Counted from the stretch's first letter, positions 46,659 to 57,617 are shown. The stretch: 64,000 nt of DNA from Limnobacter humi (GCF_024518835.1 NZ_JANIGO010000002.1:811522-875521); one strand, 5' to 3'. Translations and numbers: made by a program. The notes: generated by a model not told the origin, from the letters alone.

Positions 46659-48359
46659 TTACTGATTGCCCAGCTTGGCTTTCAGCAGCGCGCCCAGGCT
46701 GGTTGTGCCAGCAGAGCCTGCGCTTTCATCGGCAATTTTCTTCAATGCTTCATCGGTATCAGCCTGGTCTTTGGCTTTGATCGACAGGGCAATGGAGCGG
46801 CTCTTGCGATCAATGTTCAACACCATGGCTGTGACCGTGTCACCTTCGTTGAATGCGTTGCGAGCATCTTCAACACGATCGTTGGAGATTTCGGAAGCAC
46901 GCAGGTAACCCTCGACGTCATCACCCAGGTCAACCACCACGCCCTTGGCATCCACCGCCTTGGCCTTGCCGGTCACCATGGAACCACGGTCGTTGGACGA
47001 TGCAAACACGGTAAAGGGGTCGCCAGACAGTTGCTTGATACCCAAGCTGATGCGCTCACGCTCAGTGTCGATGGCCAATACCAAGGCTTCCACTTCGTCG
47101 CCTTTCTTGAAGCGGCGAACAGCTTCTTCACCGGTTTCGTTCCAGGACAGGTCGGACAGGTGCACCAGGCCGTCAATGCCACCAGGCAGGCCGATGAACA
47201 CGCCGAAGTCGGTGATGGATTTGATGGCGCCAGACACCTTGTCACCCTTCTTGAAGGATGTGGAGAACTCTTCCCAAGGGTTGGCCTTGCACTGTTTCAT
47301 GCCCAGACTGATCCGGCGACGCTCTTCGTCGATTTCCAGAACCATGACTTCGACTTCATCACCCAAAGTAACCACTTTCTTGGGATCCACGTTCTTGTTG
47401 GTCCAGTCCATTTCGGACACGTGAACCAAGCCTTCAATGCCCTGCTCCACTTCAACAAATGCGCCGTAGTCGGTGATGTTGGTCACTTTGCCGAACAGAC
47501 GAGTCTGTGCGGGGTAGCGACGGGACAGACCGACCCATGGGTCTTCGCCCAGCTGCTTCACACCCAGGGACACACGGTTTTTGTCCTGGTCGAACTTCAG
47601 AACCTTGGCTTCGATTTCTTCGCCCACGGTCAGCACCTCGGAAGGGTGGCGTACGCGGCGCCATGCCAGGTCGGTGATGTGCAACAGACCGTCGATACCA
47701 CCCAGGTCCACGAATGCGCCGTAGTCGGTGATGTTCTTGACGATACCCTTGACCACCGAACCTTCCTGCAGGTTGGAGAGGAGCTTCTCGCGCTCTTCAC
47801 CCATGGTGGCCTCAACAACAGCACGGCGGCTCAGCACCACGTTGTTGCGCTTGCGGTCCAGCTTAATGACTTTGAATTCGAGGGTTTTGCCTTCGAATGG
47901 TGTGGTGTCCTTTACAGGGCGCACGTCAACCAGAGAACCTGGCAGGAAAGCGCGGATGGAGTTCACCATCACTGTAAGACCACCCTTCACCTTGCCAGTG
48001 ATGGTACCGGTGACCAGTTCGCCGGATTCCAGCGCTTGCTCCAGGCTCAGCCATGCTGACAGGCGCTTGGCCTTGTCGCGGGACAGGCGGGTTTCGCCAT
48101 AGCCGTCTTCCAGGGATTCGATGGCCACGGAGATGAACGCACCTTCAGCAACATCCAGGTTGCCGTGGTCGTCCTTGAATTCTTCGATGGGGATGTAACT
48201 TTCAGATTTCAGCCCGGCGTTCACAACCACATAGTTGTAGTCCACACGCACAACTTCGGCGGTGATCACTTCGCCTGTGCGCATTTCTTTGCGCATGAGG
48301 CTTTCTTCGAACAGTGCTGCAAAACTTTCGGGGGCTTGGGTAGTTTGAGTTGCGGTCAT
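46659..48359 (-). CDS. rpsA: 30S ribosomal protein S1
   Basis: Large mRNA-binding ribosomal protein. From the ATG at 48359 it has 566 residues with six S1 OB-fold repeats; the last four are clearly recognisable by repeated GxVxxxxxxGxFV-type cores such as [20 protein letters not shown]. The N-terminus [20 protein letters not shown] is typical of betaproteobacterial S1. No Shine-Dalgarno sequence precedes either the ATG at 48359 or the in-frame ATG at 48383, which matches the E. coli gene, where S1 represses its own SD-less leader. It follows cmk as usual. Confidence 0.97.
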   Translation of the reverse strand: MTATQTTQAPESFAALFEESLMRKEMRTGEVITAEVVRVDYNYVVVNAGLKSESYIPIEEFKDDHGNLDVAEGAFISVAIESLEDGYGETRLSRDKAKRLSAWLSLEQALESGELVTGTITGKVKGGLTVMVNSIRAFLPGSLVDVRPVKDTTPFEGKTLEFKVIKLDRKRNNVVLSRRAVVEATMGEEREKLLSNLQEGSVVKGIVKNITDYGAFVDLGGIDGLLHITDLAWRRVRHPSEVLTVGEEIEAKVLKFDQDKNRVSLGVKQLGEDPWVGLSRRYPAQTRLFGKVTNITDYGAFVEVEQGIEGLVHVSEMDWTNKNVDPKKVVTLGDEVEVMVLEIDEERRRISLGMKQCKANPWEEFSTSFKKGDKVSGAIKSITDFGVFIGLPGGIDGLVHLSDLSWNETGEEAVRRFKKGDEVEALVLAIDTERERISLGIKQLSGDPFTVFASSNDRGSMVTGKAKAVDAKGVVVDLGDDVEGYLRASEISNDRVEDARNAFNEGDTVTAMVLNIDRKSRSIALSIKAKDQADTDEALKKIADESAGSAGTTSLGALLKAKLGNQ

Positions 48360-48460
48360 AACGGTTGGTGTTGACACGCCCATGCTGGCGCAAGAGCGGA
48401 GTTTTAAAACGCACCGGCACACCATGTGCTGGCACGGCTTCCCCGAAACACGGACAGGGC

Positions 48461-48475
48461 GCCTAAAATTTAGGC
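48461..48475. repeat. Short palindrome in the rpsA leader
   Basis: GCCTAAA-A-TTTAGGC, perfect 7-bp arms, about 100 bp upstream of the rpsA start. It overlaps the probable -10 region (TAAATT on the minus strand). A second imperfect stem, with GCACA/TGTGC arms, lies nearer the gene around 48411-48436. Confidence 0.5.
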
Positions 48476-48508
48476 AGACATCCGAATTACAGGGGCTTGA
48501 ATGGTAAC

Positions 48509-48531
48509 AAAAAAAGCTTGAATCATCAAGC
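48509..48531 (-). terminator. Terminator hairpin built on the cmk stop codon
   Basis: On the minus strand GCTTGA-TGAT-TCAAGC followed by T7; the cmk stop TGA (48528-48526) is the last three bases of the left arm. The stem is short (6 bp), so leaky termination or attenuation into rpsA is likely, and a ribosome at the stop codon would hinder folding. Confidence 0.7.
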
Positions 48532-49185
48532 GTTTAAATACCAATCGATGATGGTGTTGACCACTTGCTCAACCCCGATGTCGGAACAATCCAACACCCG
48601 GGAATCCGGATAGGGTTTGAGCGGTGCCACAGCCCGCTGCATGTCCCGTTCATCACGCGCCACCAGGTCGTCGTAGATGGCCTGAAAACTGGCCTGCTGA
48701 CCCCGCCCTTCAATTTGCTTCACACGCCGTTCAGCCCGTACTTTGGCGCTGGCGGTTAAAAAGATTTTGAGCTTGGCATCGGCAAACACCACCGAGCCCA
48801 TGTCACGGCCGTCGGCCACCAAGCCAGGGGCCTGCCGAAAATCGCGTTGGCGCTGCAGCAGGCCTGCGCGAATCTCGGGCACCACGGCCAGTTGGGAAGC
48901 CATCAATCCAGCCTGCTCGGTGCGGATCTCTGATGACACATCCACACCCGACAGCAGCACGCGTTCACCCTGGAACGCCACGGGCAATGACCAAGACATC
49001 TGAATGAGCGACGGAAGATCCGCTGCGCAAGACGGTGTTATACCGGCCCGTGCAGCAGCCACCGCCAACACCCGGTAAATCGCCCCACTGTCCAGATAAT
49101 GAAAGCCCAATCGGCCAGCCACCAGGCTGGCTACGGTGCCCTTGCCCGAGGCGGTGGGGCCATCAATGGCAATCACGGGAATCAT
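48526..49185 (-). CDS. cmk: Cytidylate kinase
   Basis: Phosphorylates CMP and dCMP. The ATG at 49185 gives 219 residues and overlaps the aroA stop (ATGA); fifteen upstream codons are inside aroA. The P-loop [22 protein letters not shown], and [10 protein letters not shown] then [15 protein letters not shown] are all typical. It lies between aroA and rpsA, the conserved order in gamma- and betaproteobacteria. Confidence 0.97.
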   Translation of the reverse strand: MIPVIAIDGPTASGKGTVASLVAGRLGFHYLDSGAIYRVLAVAAARAGITPSCAADLPSLIQMSWSLPVAFQGERVLLSGVDVSSEIRTEQAGLMASQLAVVPEIRAGLLQRQRDFRQAPGLVADGRDMGSVVFADAKLKIFLTASAKVRAERRVKQIEGRGQQASFQAIYDDLVARDERDMQRAVAPLKPYPDSRVLDCSDIGVEQVVNTIIDWYLNA

Positions 49186-50531
49186 GGCCCAACCTTCACG
49201 GACTGAACAGCCATGCCCAACGACTGACACAACGCCACAAAACCAGGAAACGAGGTGTCCACGGTTTGCGCGCCACGAATGCGCATCGTGCCCAGCGCGC
49301 GGATGGCGGCGACGGTGAACGACATGGCGATGCGATGGTCGCCTTGCGATTCAATGTCGGTCGCGTTGTAGCGCAAGCCGGGCTTGCCACCCAAGCCTTC
49401 AATGACCATGCCGTCGGCGGTTGGTCGCGCATTCACACCACAGGCCTTCAAACCGTCAGCCATCACCGCAATGCGGTCTGATTCTTTCACACGGAGTTCT
49501 TCCGCGCCGGTCAACACCGTGGTGCCCACCGCATTGGCTGCCGCCACAAAAATCACGGGAAATTCATCAATGGCCAATGGCACCAGTTCTTCTGGAATTT
49601 GGATGCCCTTCAGTTGAGCACTGCGAATGTGGACATCAGCCACAGGTTCGCCGCCAACCACGGCGTGGTTGGACAGTTCGATGTTGGCGCCCATCAGCTT
49701 CAGAATGTCAATCACACCGGTGCGCGTGGGGTTCAGACCCACATGCCTGAGGGTGATGTCGGCCTGCTCGCAAATGCTGGCAGCCACCATGAAAAACGCT
49801 GCAGAAGAAATATCGGATGGCACATCAATCCTGGTCGCCTTCAGGCGCTGCCCACCGCGAACACGGGCTGTTGGGCCTTCTGTTTCAACGTGGACACCAA
49901 AGCCGCGCAACATGCGCTCGGTGTGGTCGCGCGTGACGGCAGGTTCTGTTGTTTCAGTCACGCCATCTGCATACAGACCAGCCAGCAGCACACAACTTTT
50001 CACCTGCGCCGAAGCCATGGGCAGGGTGTATGAAATCGCTTTCAACGCCTTGTTGGCTTTGATTTTCAAGGGTGGACGCCCACCTTCTTGCGCCTCAATC
50101 TGTGCGCCCATCAAAGCCAATGGGTCCATGACACGCTTCATGGGTCGTTTGGAGAGGCTGGCATCGCCCACCAGTTCCACATCAAACCCCTGACCGGCCA
50201 GCAAGCCGGAAATGAGCCGCATGGACGTACCACTGTTGCCGCAATCCAGCGGTGCAGCGGGCTGTTTCAAACCATGCAAGCCAACGCCATGTACTTTCAC
50301 ACGCCCTTGATCAGGCCCATCAATACGAACGCCCATGGCGCGAAACGCATTCATGGTGGAAATCGCGTCTTCACCTTCCAGGAAACCGTCCACTTCGGTG
50401 ATGCCATCGGCAATCGACCCCATCATGATGGAACGGTGGGAGATGGATTTATCGCCCGGCACACGAGCACTGCCTGTCATGGCGCTCGTGCTGCCGGCAT
50501 GGAATTCAATCAGATTTAAATCGGTGGCCAT
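49182..50531 (-). CDS. aroA: 3-phosphoshikimate 1-carboxyvinyltransferase (EPSP synthase)
   Basis: Sixth step of the shikimate pathway and the glyphosate target. It has 449 residues. VPGDKSISHRSIMMGSIADG near 24 binds phosphoshikimate; LDCGNSGTSMRLISG near 95 is the PEP/glyphosate loop, with Gly-Thr spacing of the class II-like LDxGNSGT form. RVKESDRI is near 350. It overlaps cmk and lies 45 bp after tyrA. Many bacteria join aroA to tyrA; here they are separate genes. Confidence 0.97.
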   Translation of the reverse strand: MATDLNLIEFHAGSTSAMTGSARVPGDKSISHRSIMMGSIADGITEVDGFLEGEDAISTMNAFRAMGVRIDGPDQGRVKVHGVGLHGLKQPAAPLDCGNSGTSMRLISGLLAGQGFDVELVGDASLSKRPMKRVMDPLALMGAQIEAQEGGRPPLKIKANKALKAISYTLPMASAQVKSCVLLAGLYADGVTETTEPAVTRDHTERMLRGFGVHVETEGPTARVRGGQRLKATRIDVPSDISSAAFFMVAASICEQADITLRHVGLNPTRTGVIDILKLMGANIELSNHAVVGGEPVADVHIRSAQLKGIQIPEELVPLAIDEFPVIFVAAANAVGTTVLTGAEELRVKESDRIAVMADGLKACGVNARPTADGMVIEGLGGKPGLRYNATDIESQGDHRIAMSFTVAAIRALGTMRIRGAQTVDTSFPGFVALCQSLGMAVQSVKVGP

Positions 50532-50576
50532 ACAGGTTCTCGGGTTGATGGATGTCGTGGCTGTGAACCAGGACCT

Positions 50577-51467
50577 CTACTTTTGGGTCCATTGGCTGCG
50601 GTAAGCTGCAGCCTCGGACAGCACGCGTTCCAAGGTGCTTCTGTCGTCGTTTTCAATCGCATTGCGCAGCCTGGCGCTGGTGGCTTCAAAAGCACTCAGC
50701 GCATCCAGCAAGGCCTTGCTGTTGTTCTGGAAAATGTCTGCCCACATTTCAGGCGAGCTGGCTGCAATCCTTGTGAAGTCGCGGTAACCGGCACCGCCTT
50801 CTTTCATGAATTGCGCACCCTTGGGGTGATTCAACACGCTCGCCACGTAGGCAAATGCCAGAAAATGCGGCAAGTGGCTAACGGTGCCAAACATTTCATC
50901 ATGGTCCAGCGCCGCCATAAAAGACACCCGGGCTCCCAGGGCCTGCCAAAACGATTCGACCTTGTGCACATGCGCGGTGTGGGTTTGTTCCATCGGCGTT
51001 AGCACACAATTGCGATTTTCAAACAGACCTGCCACGGCTGCATGCGGGCCATGGCTCTCGCCACCAGCAATCGGATGGGCGGGCACAAAACGCGCTTTCA
51101 AGCCTGGAAATGCATGTTCCAATTCATTCAGCACATCCACCACATCGGCCTTGGTACTACCCGCATCGAAAAACACACAGTTGGCAGGCAACACCGGCAA
51201 AAATTGCGTCAACACGGGCTTGTACTGCTGCACCGGAATGGACAGTACCACCGCCTCTACCGTGCGCAGGTTGGAATCACCGGGGCCGACCACGCATTCA
51301 TCAATCAAACCGAGACGAAGCGCTTCATGCGCCGTCTCCAAGCGCCGGGAATAACCCAGCACATGGCCAACCAGGCCTCTCTGTTTGGCGGACAGGCAAA
51401 TGGACCCGCCGATGAGGCCCACGCCAATGGCCAGCATGCGCTGAAAATGCCGAGGCTTGCTGACCAT
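50577..51467 (-). CDS. tyrA: Prephenate (or arogenate) dehydrogenase TyrA
   Basis: NAD(P)-dependent step of tyrosine synthesis. It has 296 residues without a fused chorismate mutase or ACT domain. The Rossmann motif GVGLIGGSICLS is near 15-27 and the substrate-binding PAHPIAGGESHG near 129-140 includes the catalytic His. The ATG used is 51467, 3 bp after the hisC stop. Whether prephenate or arogenate, and NAD or NADP, is preferred cannot be read off safely. Confidence 0.93.
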   Translation of the reverse strand: MVSKPRHFQRMLAIGVGLIGGSICLSAKQRGLVGHVLGYSRRLETAHEALRLGLIDECVVGPGDSNLRTVEAVVLSIPVQQYKPVLTQFLPVLPANCVFFDAGSTKADVVDVLNELEHAFPGLKARFVPAHPIAGGESHGPHAAVAGLFENRNCVLTPMEQTHTAHVHKVESFWQALGARVSFMAALDHDEMFGTVSHLPHFLAFAYVASVLNHPKGAQFMKEGGAGYRDFTRIAASSPEMWADIFQNNSKALLDALSAFEATSARLRNAIENDDRSTLERVLSEAAAYRSQWTQK

Positions 51468-51470
51468 GAA

Positions 51471-52592
51471 TTAACCCAACACCTTCAATGCTTCGGGGAG
51501 CGCATCGAGAAATCGCTGGTTCTCGGCTGGCAAACCAATCGAAATGCGCAGCCACTGGGGCAAGCCATAATTGTTGACAGGCCGCACGATCACGCCCAGG
51601 CGCTGCAAGGCATCGAACACCTTCAGACCTGCATCGTCGCTGTTGCCCACTTTCACCAACACAAAATTACCGTAGGACGGCACGTAGGGCAGCCCCATGC
51701 GTTCAAACGCGGATTGCAACAAGTTCAGGCCCTGCTGATTTGTTTCATAAGTCAGCTGAAGAAACTCAGCATCATCCAGCGCAGCCTCGGCCGCAGCCAA
51801 TGCAATCGAGTTGACATTGAAAGGCTGGCGAACACGGTTGAGCAAATCAGCCACTTCAGGGCTGCTGACCGCGTAACCCACCCGCAGGCCAGCCAAACCA
51901 TAGGCCTTTGAAAAACTGCGGGACACCAGCAAATTGGGGAATTCTGCAACCCACTGGGTGCTGTCGTACTGGTCCTCGGGCTTCAGGAACTCGTTATAGG
52001 CTTCATCCAGCACCACCAGCACACGGCTGGGTACCTGCTTCAGGAAGGCACGGATCTGATCGGCCGCCAAGAATGTACCCGTTGGGTTGTTGGGGTTGGC
52101 AATGAACACCACCCGGGTATTGTCATCAATCGCGGCCAAAAAACCGGTCAGATCGTGCGTCAAGTTAGCCGCCGGAACAACCTTGGACTGAGCACCACAA
52201 CCCTGGGTAGCCAGGGGATACACGGCAAATGCATATTGCGAAAACACCGCATTGGTGCCCTGCGTGAGGAAAGCCTTGGCTGCCAACTCCAACACATCGT
52301 TGGAGCCATTGCCCAGGGTGATTTGATCGGCCCCGACACTGTGCCTGGTCGACAATTTGGCCTTGAGGGAAAAACCGTTGGCATCCGGATAGCGGCCCAA
52401 ATCGGCTGCAGCCTGTGCAATGGCCGCTTTGGCTTTGCTGCCCAATCCCAGCGGGTTTTCATTGGACGCCAACTTGACCACTGTCTCGGGATTCAATCCC
52501 AACTCGCGCACCACATCCGATACCGGTTTGCCGGCCTTGTAAGGCGCAATGGCCCGAATAAACTGGGGTGCAAGATCGGTGAGTTGTGACAT
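51471..52592 (-). CDS. hisC: Histidinol-phosphate / aromatic aminotransferase HisC
   Basis: PLP aminotransferase of fold type I, 373 residues. The PLP Lys is in SRSFSKAYGLAGLRVGY near 228, with NPNNPTGTFLA and the C-terminal LRISIGLPAENQRFL containing the substrate Arg. Lying between pheA and tyrA, it is the HisC-like enzyme of the aromatic cluster and probably also transaminates prephenate or phenylpyruvate-type acids; another hisC in a his operon is possible. Confidence 0.92.
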   Translation of the reverse strand: MSQLTDLAPQFIRAIAPYKAGKPVSDVVRELGLNPETVVKLASNENPLGLGSKAKAAIAQAAADLGRYPDANGFSLKAKLSTRHSVGADQITLGNGSNDVLELAAKAFLTQGTNAVFSQYAFAVYPLATQGCGAQSKVVPAANLTHDLTGFLAAIDDNTRVVFIANPNNPTGTFLAADQIRAFLKQVPSRVLVVLDEAYNEFLKPEDQYDSTQWVAEFPNLLVSRSFSKAYGLAGLRVGYAVSSPEVADLLNRVRQPFNVNSIALAAAEAALDDAEFLQLTYETNQQGLNLLQSAFERMGLPYVPSYGNFVLVKVGNSDDAGLKVFDALQRLGVIVRPVNNYGLPQWLRISIGLPAENQRFLDALPEALKVLG

Positions 52593-52619
52593 GGTACTGA
52601 CCTGTGAATCAAAAGAGTG

Positions 52620-53732
52620 TCAAGTTCGTTGTGCAGCCGGATAAGAACCCAGCACTTTTAAAAATGAAGCGGATTGCCGCAAATCATCCAGTGCTCTGGC
52701 CACAGCCGCATCCTGCTGGTGCCCCTGCAGATCGATAAAAAAATAATATTCCCAGCGGCCAGTGCGGGCTGGCCTGCTCTCCAACCGTGTCATGGATACA
52801 TTCTGGGCATTCATGGGCTCGAGCATTTTGTACACAGCACCCGGCTGATTGGGCACGGAGGCCACCAAGCTGGTTTTGTCGATGCCAGATGGGCCTGGCT
52901 GCTGCTTGCCCAACACCAAAAAACGAGTGGTGTTGTTGGCATCGTCCTGAATGTGCTCTTGAACCGCTTTTAGGCTGTACCGCTCACGGGCTGTTTGTCC
53001 GGCGATTGCGGCCACTGTAGGGTCTTCACTGGCCAGCTTGGCGGCTGCGCCGTTGCTGGACACGGTTTCCTGCTGAATCTGCGGTGCGTTTTGAGCCAAC
53101 CAGTTGCGGCATTGCGCCAAGGCCTGCGGATGCGCACAGATTTTTTGAATGCCTTGTAGTGAGCCACTTTGCGTCAACAACTGATGATGAATTGGCAATT
53201 GCACTTCACCGCAAATGCTTGCATGACTGTCCACCAGAGCGTCCAGCGTGCGGGCCACTGATCCTTCTGTCGAATTTTCCACCGGCACCACGGCAAAGTC
53301 CACCTGCTCGGCATCCAGTTGCCGAAATGCCTCTTCAATCGTTTCCACGGGCTCTGCCTGTACACAATGGCCGAAGAAAGACCAGACAGCCTGTTCACTG
53401 TAGGTGCCCAGCGGCCCCAGGAATGCCACGTGAACCTCACGTTCCAAGGAGCGACAAGCCGACATGATTTCTTTGAACAGCGTGCGGACATGCGGGGCGC
53501 TCAACGGCCCCTGATTGGCGTTGGTGAGCTTGTCCAGCACCTGTGCCTCGCGCTCGGGGCGCATCACGGGGGCATCGGTTTTGGCTTTGACATGGCCGAT
53601 GTCCTGTGCCAGCCTCGCGCGCTGATTGAGCAAGCCTAAAATTTGCAAGTCCAAGGCGTCGATCTGATCCCGAAACTTCAGCAGTTCCTGGTTGATGTCG
53701 ACGTCGGATTTTTCGCTGTTGCCCATGGTCAA
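52620..53732 (-). CDS. pheA: Bifunctional chorismate mutase / prephenate dehydratase
   Basis: P-protein of phenylalanine synthesis, 370 residues. AroQ-type chorismate mutase at about 10-95 (FRDQIDALDLQILGLLNQRA), prephenate dehydratase at about 105-285 with FLGPLGTYSEQA and the catalytic TRF in NNTTRFLVLG, then an ACT domain with the ESRPARTGRWEYYFFID phenylalanine-binding region, so feedback inhibition is expected. The start overlaps the serC stop by 4 bp; a Met two codons later is also possible. Confidence 0.97.
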   Translation of the reverse strand: MTMGNSEKSDVDINQELLKFRDQIDALDLQILGLLNQRARLAQDIGHVKAKTDAPVMRPEREAQVLDKLTNANQGPLSAPHVRTLFKEIMSACRSLEREVHVAFLGPLGTYSEQAVWSFFGHCVQAEPVETIEEAFRQLDAEQVDFAVVPVENSTEGSVARTLDALVDSHASICGEVQLPIHHQLLTQSGSLQGIQKICAHPQALAQCRNWLAQNAPQIQQETVSSNGAAAKLASEDPTVAAIAGQTARERYSLKAVQEHIQDDANNTTRFLVLGKQQPGPSGIDKTSLVASVPNQPGAVYKMLEPMNAQNVSMTRLESRPARTGRWEYYFFIDLQGHQQDAAVARALDDLRQSASFLKVLGSYPAAQRT

Positions 53733-54850
53733 GCCACCTCTTGCTCAAACTCGCGCATGAATGCAGCCAACGCCTGTACACCTTCCAGTGGCATGGCGTT
53801 GTAGATGGATGCCCGCATGCCGCCCACCGATTTATGTCCCTTCAACTGGACCAAGCCACGCTCAGCAGCTTTGCTCAGAAACATGGCATTCAATGACTCG
53901 TCGGCCAAGGTGAACGGGACGTTCATGCGCGACCGGTCTGCCTTGCGCACCGGGCAGTGGTAAAAGCTGCTGTGGTCGATCAGGTTGTACAACACATCAG
54001 CCTTGAGCTGCGATTGCTGTTCAGCCCAAGCAACGCCACCTTGGGCCAGTAACCACTCAAACACCAATCCAGCAATGTAAATGGAATAGGTTGGTGGCGT
54101 GTTGTACATGGAACCGTTGTCGGCCACGGTCTTGAATTCAAAGGCGGATGGGCAAATGGGTTGTGCACGCTCCAGCAGGTCTTTTCGAACCACCACAATG
54201 GTGACACCGGCAGGCCCTACATTTTTTTGGGCACCACCGTACAGCACGCCATAACGGCTCACGTCCAATTGGCGGGACAGAATATTGGACGACACATCGG
54301 CCACCAACGGGCAATCCAGCGCATTGGCCAGATTCTCGATCTGACCATTGAACTCCACCCCACCGATGGTTTCATTGTCGCAAAAGTGCAGGTAAGCCAT
54401 GCTTTGGCCATTGACCCTGTCTGCCAGGTGTGCGCAATCGGGCACATAGGCACCGGCGGCGGCATCGGCTGCGGCATTCCCATTGTCCAACACCACACGA
54501 GCGGTGCCGTATTTTGAAAATTCTTTGCTGGTTTTTTTGGACCAGGCACCGGTATTCACGAAAGCCGCTTGCTCAAAGCCCTGCAGCAAATTCAGTGGAA
54601 TGATGGCATTCATGCCCACCGCACCACCCTGCATGAACAGCACTTCGTGGCTATCGGGCACATTCAGCAGTGCCCGGAAGTCTGCACGGGTTTTCTCAAA
54701 AATACCCATGTACTCAGGACTGCGGTGACTCATTTCCATCACCGACAAGCCTTTGCCCTGCCAATCCAGCATTTCGGCAGCCGCGCGCTGCAGCACAGAC
54801 TCAGGCAGCGCGGCGGGGCCTGCCGAAAAATTCCAGACCCGGCTCATCAC
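53729..54850 (-). CDS. serC: Phosphoserine aminotransferase
   Basis: PLP enzyme for serine and, in many bacteria, pyridoxine synthesis. It has 373 residues (or 372 from the second Met). The N-terminus [18 protein letters not shown], the PLP Lys in [13 protein letters not shown] near 203, and the C-terminal [17 protein letters not shown] are diagnostic. It overlaps the gyrA stop by ATGA and pheA by 4 bp. The gyrA-serC-pheA order is typical of Burkholderiales. Confidence 0.97.
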   Translation of the reverse strand: MMSRVWNFSAGPAALPESVLQRAAAEMLDWQGKGLSVMEMSHRSPEYMGIFEKTRADFRALLNVPDSHEVLFMQGGAVGMNAIIPLNLLQGFEQAAFVNTGAWSKKTSKEFSKYGTARVVLDNGNAAADAAAGAYVPDCAHLADRVNGQSMAYLHFCDNETIGGVEFNGQIENLANALDCPLVADVSSNILSRQLDVSRYGVLYGGAQKNVGPAGVTIVVVRKDLLERAQPICPSAFEFKTVADNGSMYNTPPTYSIYIAGLVFEWLLAQGGVAWAEQQSQLKADVLYNLIDHSSFYHCPVRKADRSRMNVPFTLADESLNAMFLSKAAERGLVQLKGHKSVGGMRASIYNAMPLEGVQALAAFMREFEQEVA

Positions 54851-57465
54851 ACACCTTCTGCAGGCTCATCGCTTGAGCCTGTGTCAGCATCACTGTCGAC
54901 TTCCTCTTCAGCATCACCCTCCACAATGCGCTGCAAGCCGCTCAGCCATGTGCCTTCATCCACGCTGATCAAGGTCACGCCTTGTGTGGCGCGGCCCATT
55001 TCGCGGATTTCGGACACCCGGGTGCGAACCAACACACCACCCGTGGTGATCAACATGATTTCGTCAGTCGGGTCCACCAGCACGGCAGACACCACTTTGC
55101 CATTCCGTTCGGAGGTTTGAATGGCAATCATGCCCTTGGTGCCTCGGCCATGGCGTGTGTATTCAGCCACTGGGGTCCGCTTGCCGTAGCCATTTTGTGT
55201 GGCTGTGAGCACAGACTGCCCTTCATGCTCGGCCACCAGCAGCGCGATCACGCGCTGGCCCTCTTCCAGATTCATGCCACGAACACCACGGGCATTGCGG
55301 CCCATGGCGCGTACATCATTTTCGTCAAAGCGAACGGCCTTGCCGGAATCGGAGAACAGCATGACATCGTGCTGGCCATCGGTCATCGCCGCGCCAATCA
55401 GGTAGTCGCCTTCGTCCAGATTCACCGCGATAATGCCGCGCTTCATCGGGCGGGAGAAGTCGCTGAGCTTGGACTTTTTAACGGTGCCCAGGCTGGTGGC
55501 CATGAACACGTATTTTTCATCCTCAAATTCTTTGACTGGCAGGATGGTGGTTATTTTTTCACCCTCCTCCAGCGGTAGCATATTGATGATGGGGCGACCG
55601 CGTGAAGTGCGCGAACCTTGTGGCACCTCGTACACTTTCAACCAGTACACCCGGCCCGCATTGCTGAAGCACAGGATGGTGTCATGTGTATTGGCCACCA
55701 CCAGATAGTCGATCCAGTCGTCTTCCTTGGTCGCTGCCGCTTGCTTGCCCCGGCCTCCGCGCTTTTGCGCACGGTATTCGGTCAGCGGCTGGCTCTTCAC
55801 ATAACCGGAATGGGACAGTGTCACCACCATGTCTTGTGGGGTGATCAAGTCTTCGGTACCCAGCTCGGTCGCGTTGAACTCGATGGTTGAACGACGGCCA
55901 TCGGAAAATTCATTGCTGATACCGGTCAGTTCATCCTTGATGATCTGATTGATACGCGCTGGTTTGCTCAAAATATCCAGCAGGTCTGCAATCTGATCAA
56001 TCACTTCCTTGTATTCATTGATGATCTTGTCCTGCTCAAGCCCGGTCAGGCGCTGAAGACGCATCTGCAAAATTTCTTGCGCCTGCTCATCACTCAAGTG
56101 ATACAAGCCGTCGTCCTGCAAGCCCAGTCGTGCCGGCAGGCCTTCCGGACGGAAAGCTTTTGCGCCACCGGCATCAGCCAGCTCAGTGCGGCTCAACATT
56201 TCCCGAACCAGGGAAGAATCCCACCCTCGGGCCAGCAACTCGGCCTTGGCCACAGGCGGTGTGGGTGCAGCCTTGATGATGGCGATGAATTCATCGATGT
56301 TGGCCAGCGCCACGGCCAAGCCCTCCAGCACATGGCCACGCTCGCGGGCCTTGCGCAGGTCAAACACCGTGCGGCGTGTTACGACTTCGCGACGGTGCTG
56401 CAGGAAGTAAACAATCAATTCGCGCAGGTTGAGCAACTTGGGCTGCCCGTCCACCAAGGCCACCATGTTGATGCCGAAGGTGTCCTGCAATTGCGTGTTT
56501 TTGTACAGGTTGTTCAGCACCACTTCGGGCACTTCACCCCGTTTCAACTCAATCACCACCCGCACGCCGTCTTTGTCAGACTCATCCCGGATGTCGGAAA
56601 TGCCTTCCATTTTCTTTTCGGACACCAGCTCAGCGATTCGCTCCAACAGGCTTTTCTTGTTCACCTGATAGGGCAGCTCGTCGACAATGATGGCCACACG
56701 ATTACCGCGGTCAATGTCTTCAAAATGGGTTTTGGCCCGCATCACCACGCGGCCGCGCCCAGTGCGATATCCTTCGCGCACCCCAGCAATGCCGTAAATG
56801 ATGCCAGCAGTCGGAAAATCGGGAGCCGGGATGAATTCGATCAGATCATCCACCGTGCAATCCGGGTGATCAATCGCATGCAGACAAGCAGCCACCACTT
56901 CCTTCAAGTTGTGGGGTGCCATGTTGGTGGCCATGCCCACCGCAATGCCGGATGAACCGTTGATCAGCAGGTTGGGCAAGCGTGCAGGCAGCACCTTGGG
57001 TTCCTTTTCACTGCCGTCGTAGTTGGGGCCGAAATCAACGGTTTCCTTGTCGATGTCGAGCAGCATTTCATGGGCAATTTTGTCCAGGCGAATTTCGGTG
57101 TAACGCATGGCCGCTGCGTTATCGCCGTCAATCGAACCGAAGTTACCTTGGCCATCCACCAGCGTGTAGCGCAGGGAAAAGTCCTGCGCCATTCGAACAA
57201 TGGTGTCGTACACGGCGGAGTCACCATGGGGGTGGTATTTACCGATCACGTCACCCACGATACGCGCTGATTTTTTATAGGCCCGGTTCCAGTCGTTGTT
57301 CAATTCATGCATGGCAAACAGCACACGCCGATGCACAGGCTTCAAGCCATCGCGCACATCGGGCAAGGCCCGCCCCACGATCACGCTCATGGCGTAATCC
57401 AGATAAGAACGCCGCATCTCCTCCTCAAGGCTGATGGGGAGCGTTTCCTTTGCAAATGAATCCAT
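54847..57465 (-). CDS. gyrA: DNA gyrase subunit A
   Basis: DNA cleavage and wrapping subunit of gyrase, 872 residues. Catalytic Tyr122 is in [11 protein letters not shown]; quinolone-region residues Ser83 and Asp87 in [13 protein letters not shown] are the sensitive wild-type forms. The GyrA box QKRGGRGK is in the C-terminal beta-pinwheel. The acidic tail [16 protein letters not shown] is variable; residues 862-868 are encoded by a copy of the dispersed palindrome. A probable -10 lies 96 bp upstream. It heads the minus-strand run down to hldD. Confidence 0.98.
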   Translation of the reverse strand: MDSFAKETLPISLEEEMRRSYLDYAMSVIVGRALPDVRDGLKPVHRRVLFAMHELNNDWNRAYKKSARIVGDVIGKYHPHGDSAVYDTIVRMAQDFSLRYTLVDGQGNFGSIDGDNAAAMRYTEIRLDKIAHEMLLDIDKETVDFGPNYDGSEKEPKVLPARLPNLLINGSSGIAVGMATNMAPHNLKEVVAACLHAIDHPDCTVDDLIEFIPAPDFPTAGIIYGIAGVREGYRTGRGRVVMRAKTHFEDIDRGNRVAIIVDELPYQVNKKSLLERIAELVSEKKMEGISDIRDESDKDGVRVVIELKRGEVPEVVLNNLYKNTQLQDTFGINMVALVDGQPKLLNLRELIVYFLQHRREVVTRRTVFDLRKARERGHVLEGLAVALANIDEFIAIIKAAPTPPVAKAELLARGWDSSLVREMLSRTELADAGGAKAFRPEGLPARLGLQDDGLYHLSDEQAQEILQMRLQRLTGLEQDKIINEYKEVIDQIADLLDILSKPARINQIIKDELTGISNEFSDGRRSTIEFNATELGTEDLITPQDMVVTLSHSGYVKSQPLTEYRAQKRGGRGKQAAATKEDDWIDYLVVANTHDTILCFSNAGRVYWLKVYEVPQGSRTSRGRPIINMLPLEEGEKITTILPVKEFEDEKYVFMATSLGTVKKSKLSDFSRPMKRGIIAVNLDEGDYLIGAAMTDGQHDVMLFSDSGKAVRFDENDVRAMGRNARGVRGMNLEEGQRVIALLVAEHEGQSVLTATQNGYGKRTPVAEYTRHGRGTKGMIAIQTSERNGKVVSAVLVDPTDEIMLITTGGVLVRTRVSEIREMGRATQGVTLISVDEGTWLSGLQRIVEGDAEEEVDSDADTGSSDEPAEGV
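54861..54881. repeat. Dispersed 21-bp palindrome, copy in gyrA tail
   Basis: CAGGCTCA-TCGCT-TGAGCCTG, perfect 8-bp arms. On the gyrA strand it reads Thr-Gly-Ser-Ser-Asp-Glu-Pro-Ala, four codons before the last residue, in the same phase as the polA and recG copies. Confidence 0.85.
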
Positions 57466-57560
57466 GTGTGTTGTGTGTATTTTGAATGACTGGAACAGTT
57501 GAACAGGCGTTGGGTGCCGACCCTGCGGGACCGGCGTGAAGCCATGCTTGCAAGCTTTTG

Positions 57561-57566
57561 ATTGTA
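57561..57566 (-). promoter_or_regulatory. Probable -10 of the gyrA promoter
   Basis: TACAAT on the minus strand, 96 bp before the gyrA ATG, in the 152-bp gap to the divergent amidohydrolase gene. No strong -35 at the right distance was seen. Confidence 0.4.
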
Positions 57567-57617
57567 TCAGCCAAAATCAGGGCTTCGCAGCACCCCGGTG
57601 CGTTCACACCCAACTAG

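Noticed and set aside
46581-48059. Plus-strand open frame of 492 codons opposite rpsA
   Set aside because: Antisense shadow of the ribosomal protein S1 repeats; no ribosome site and no recognisable domain.
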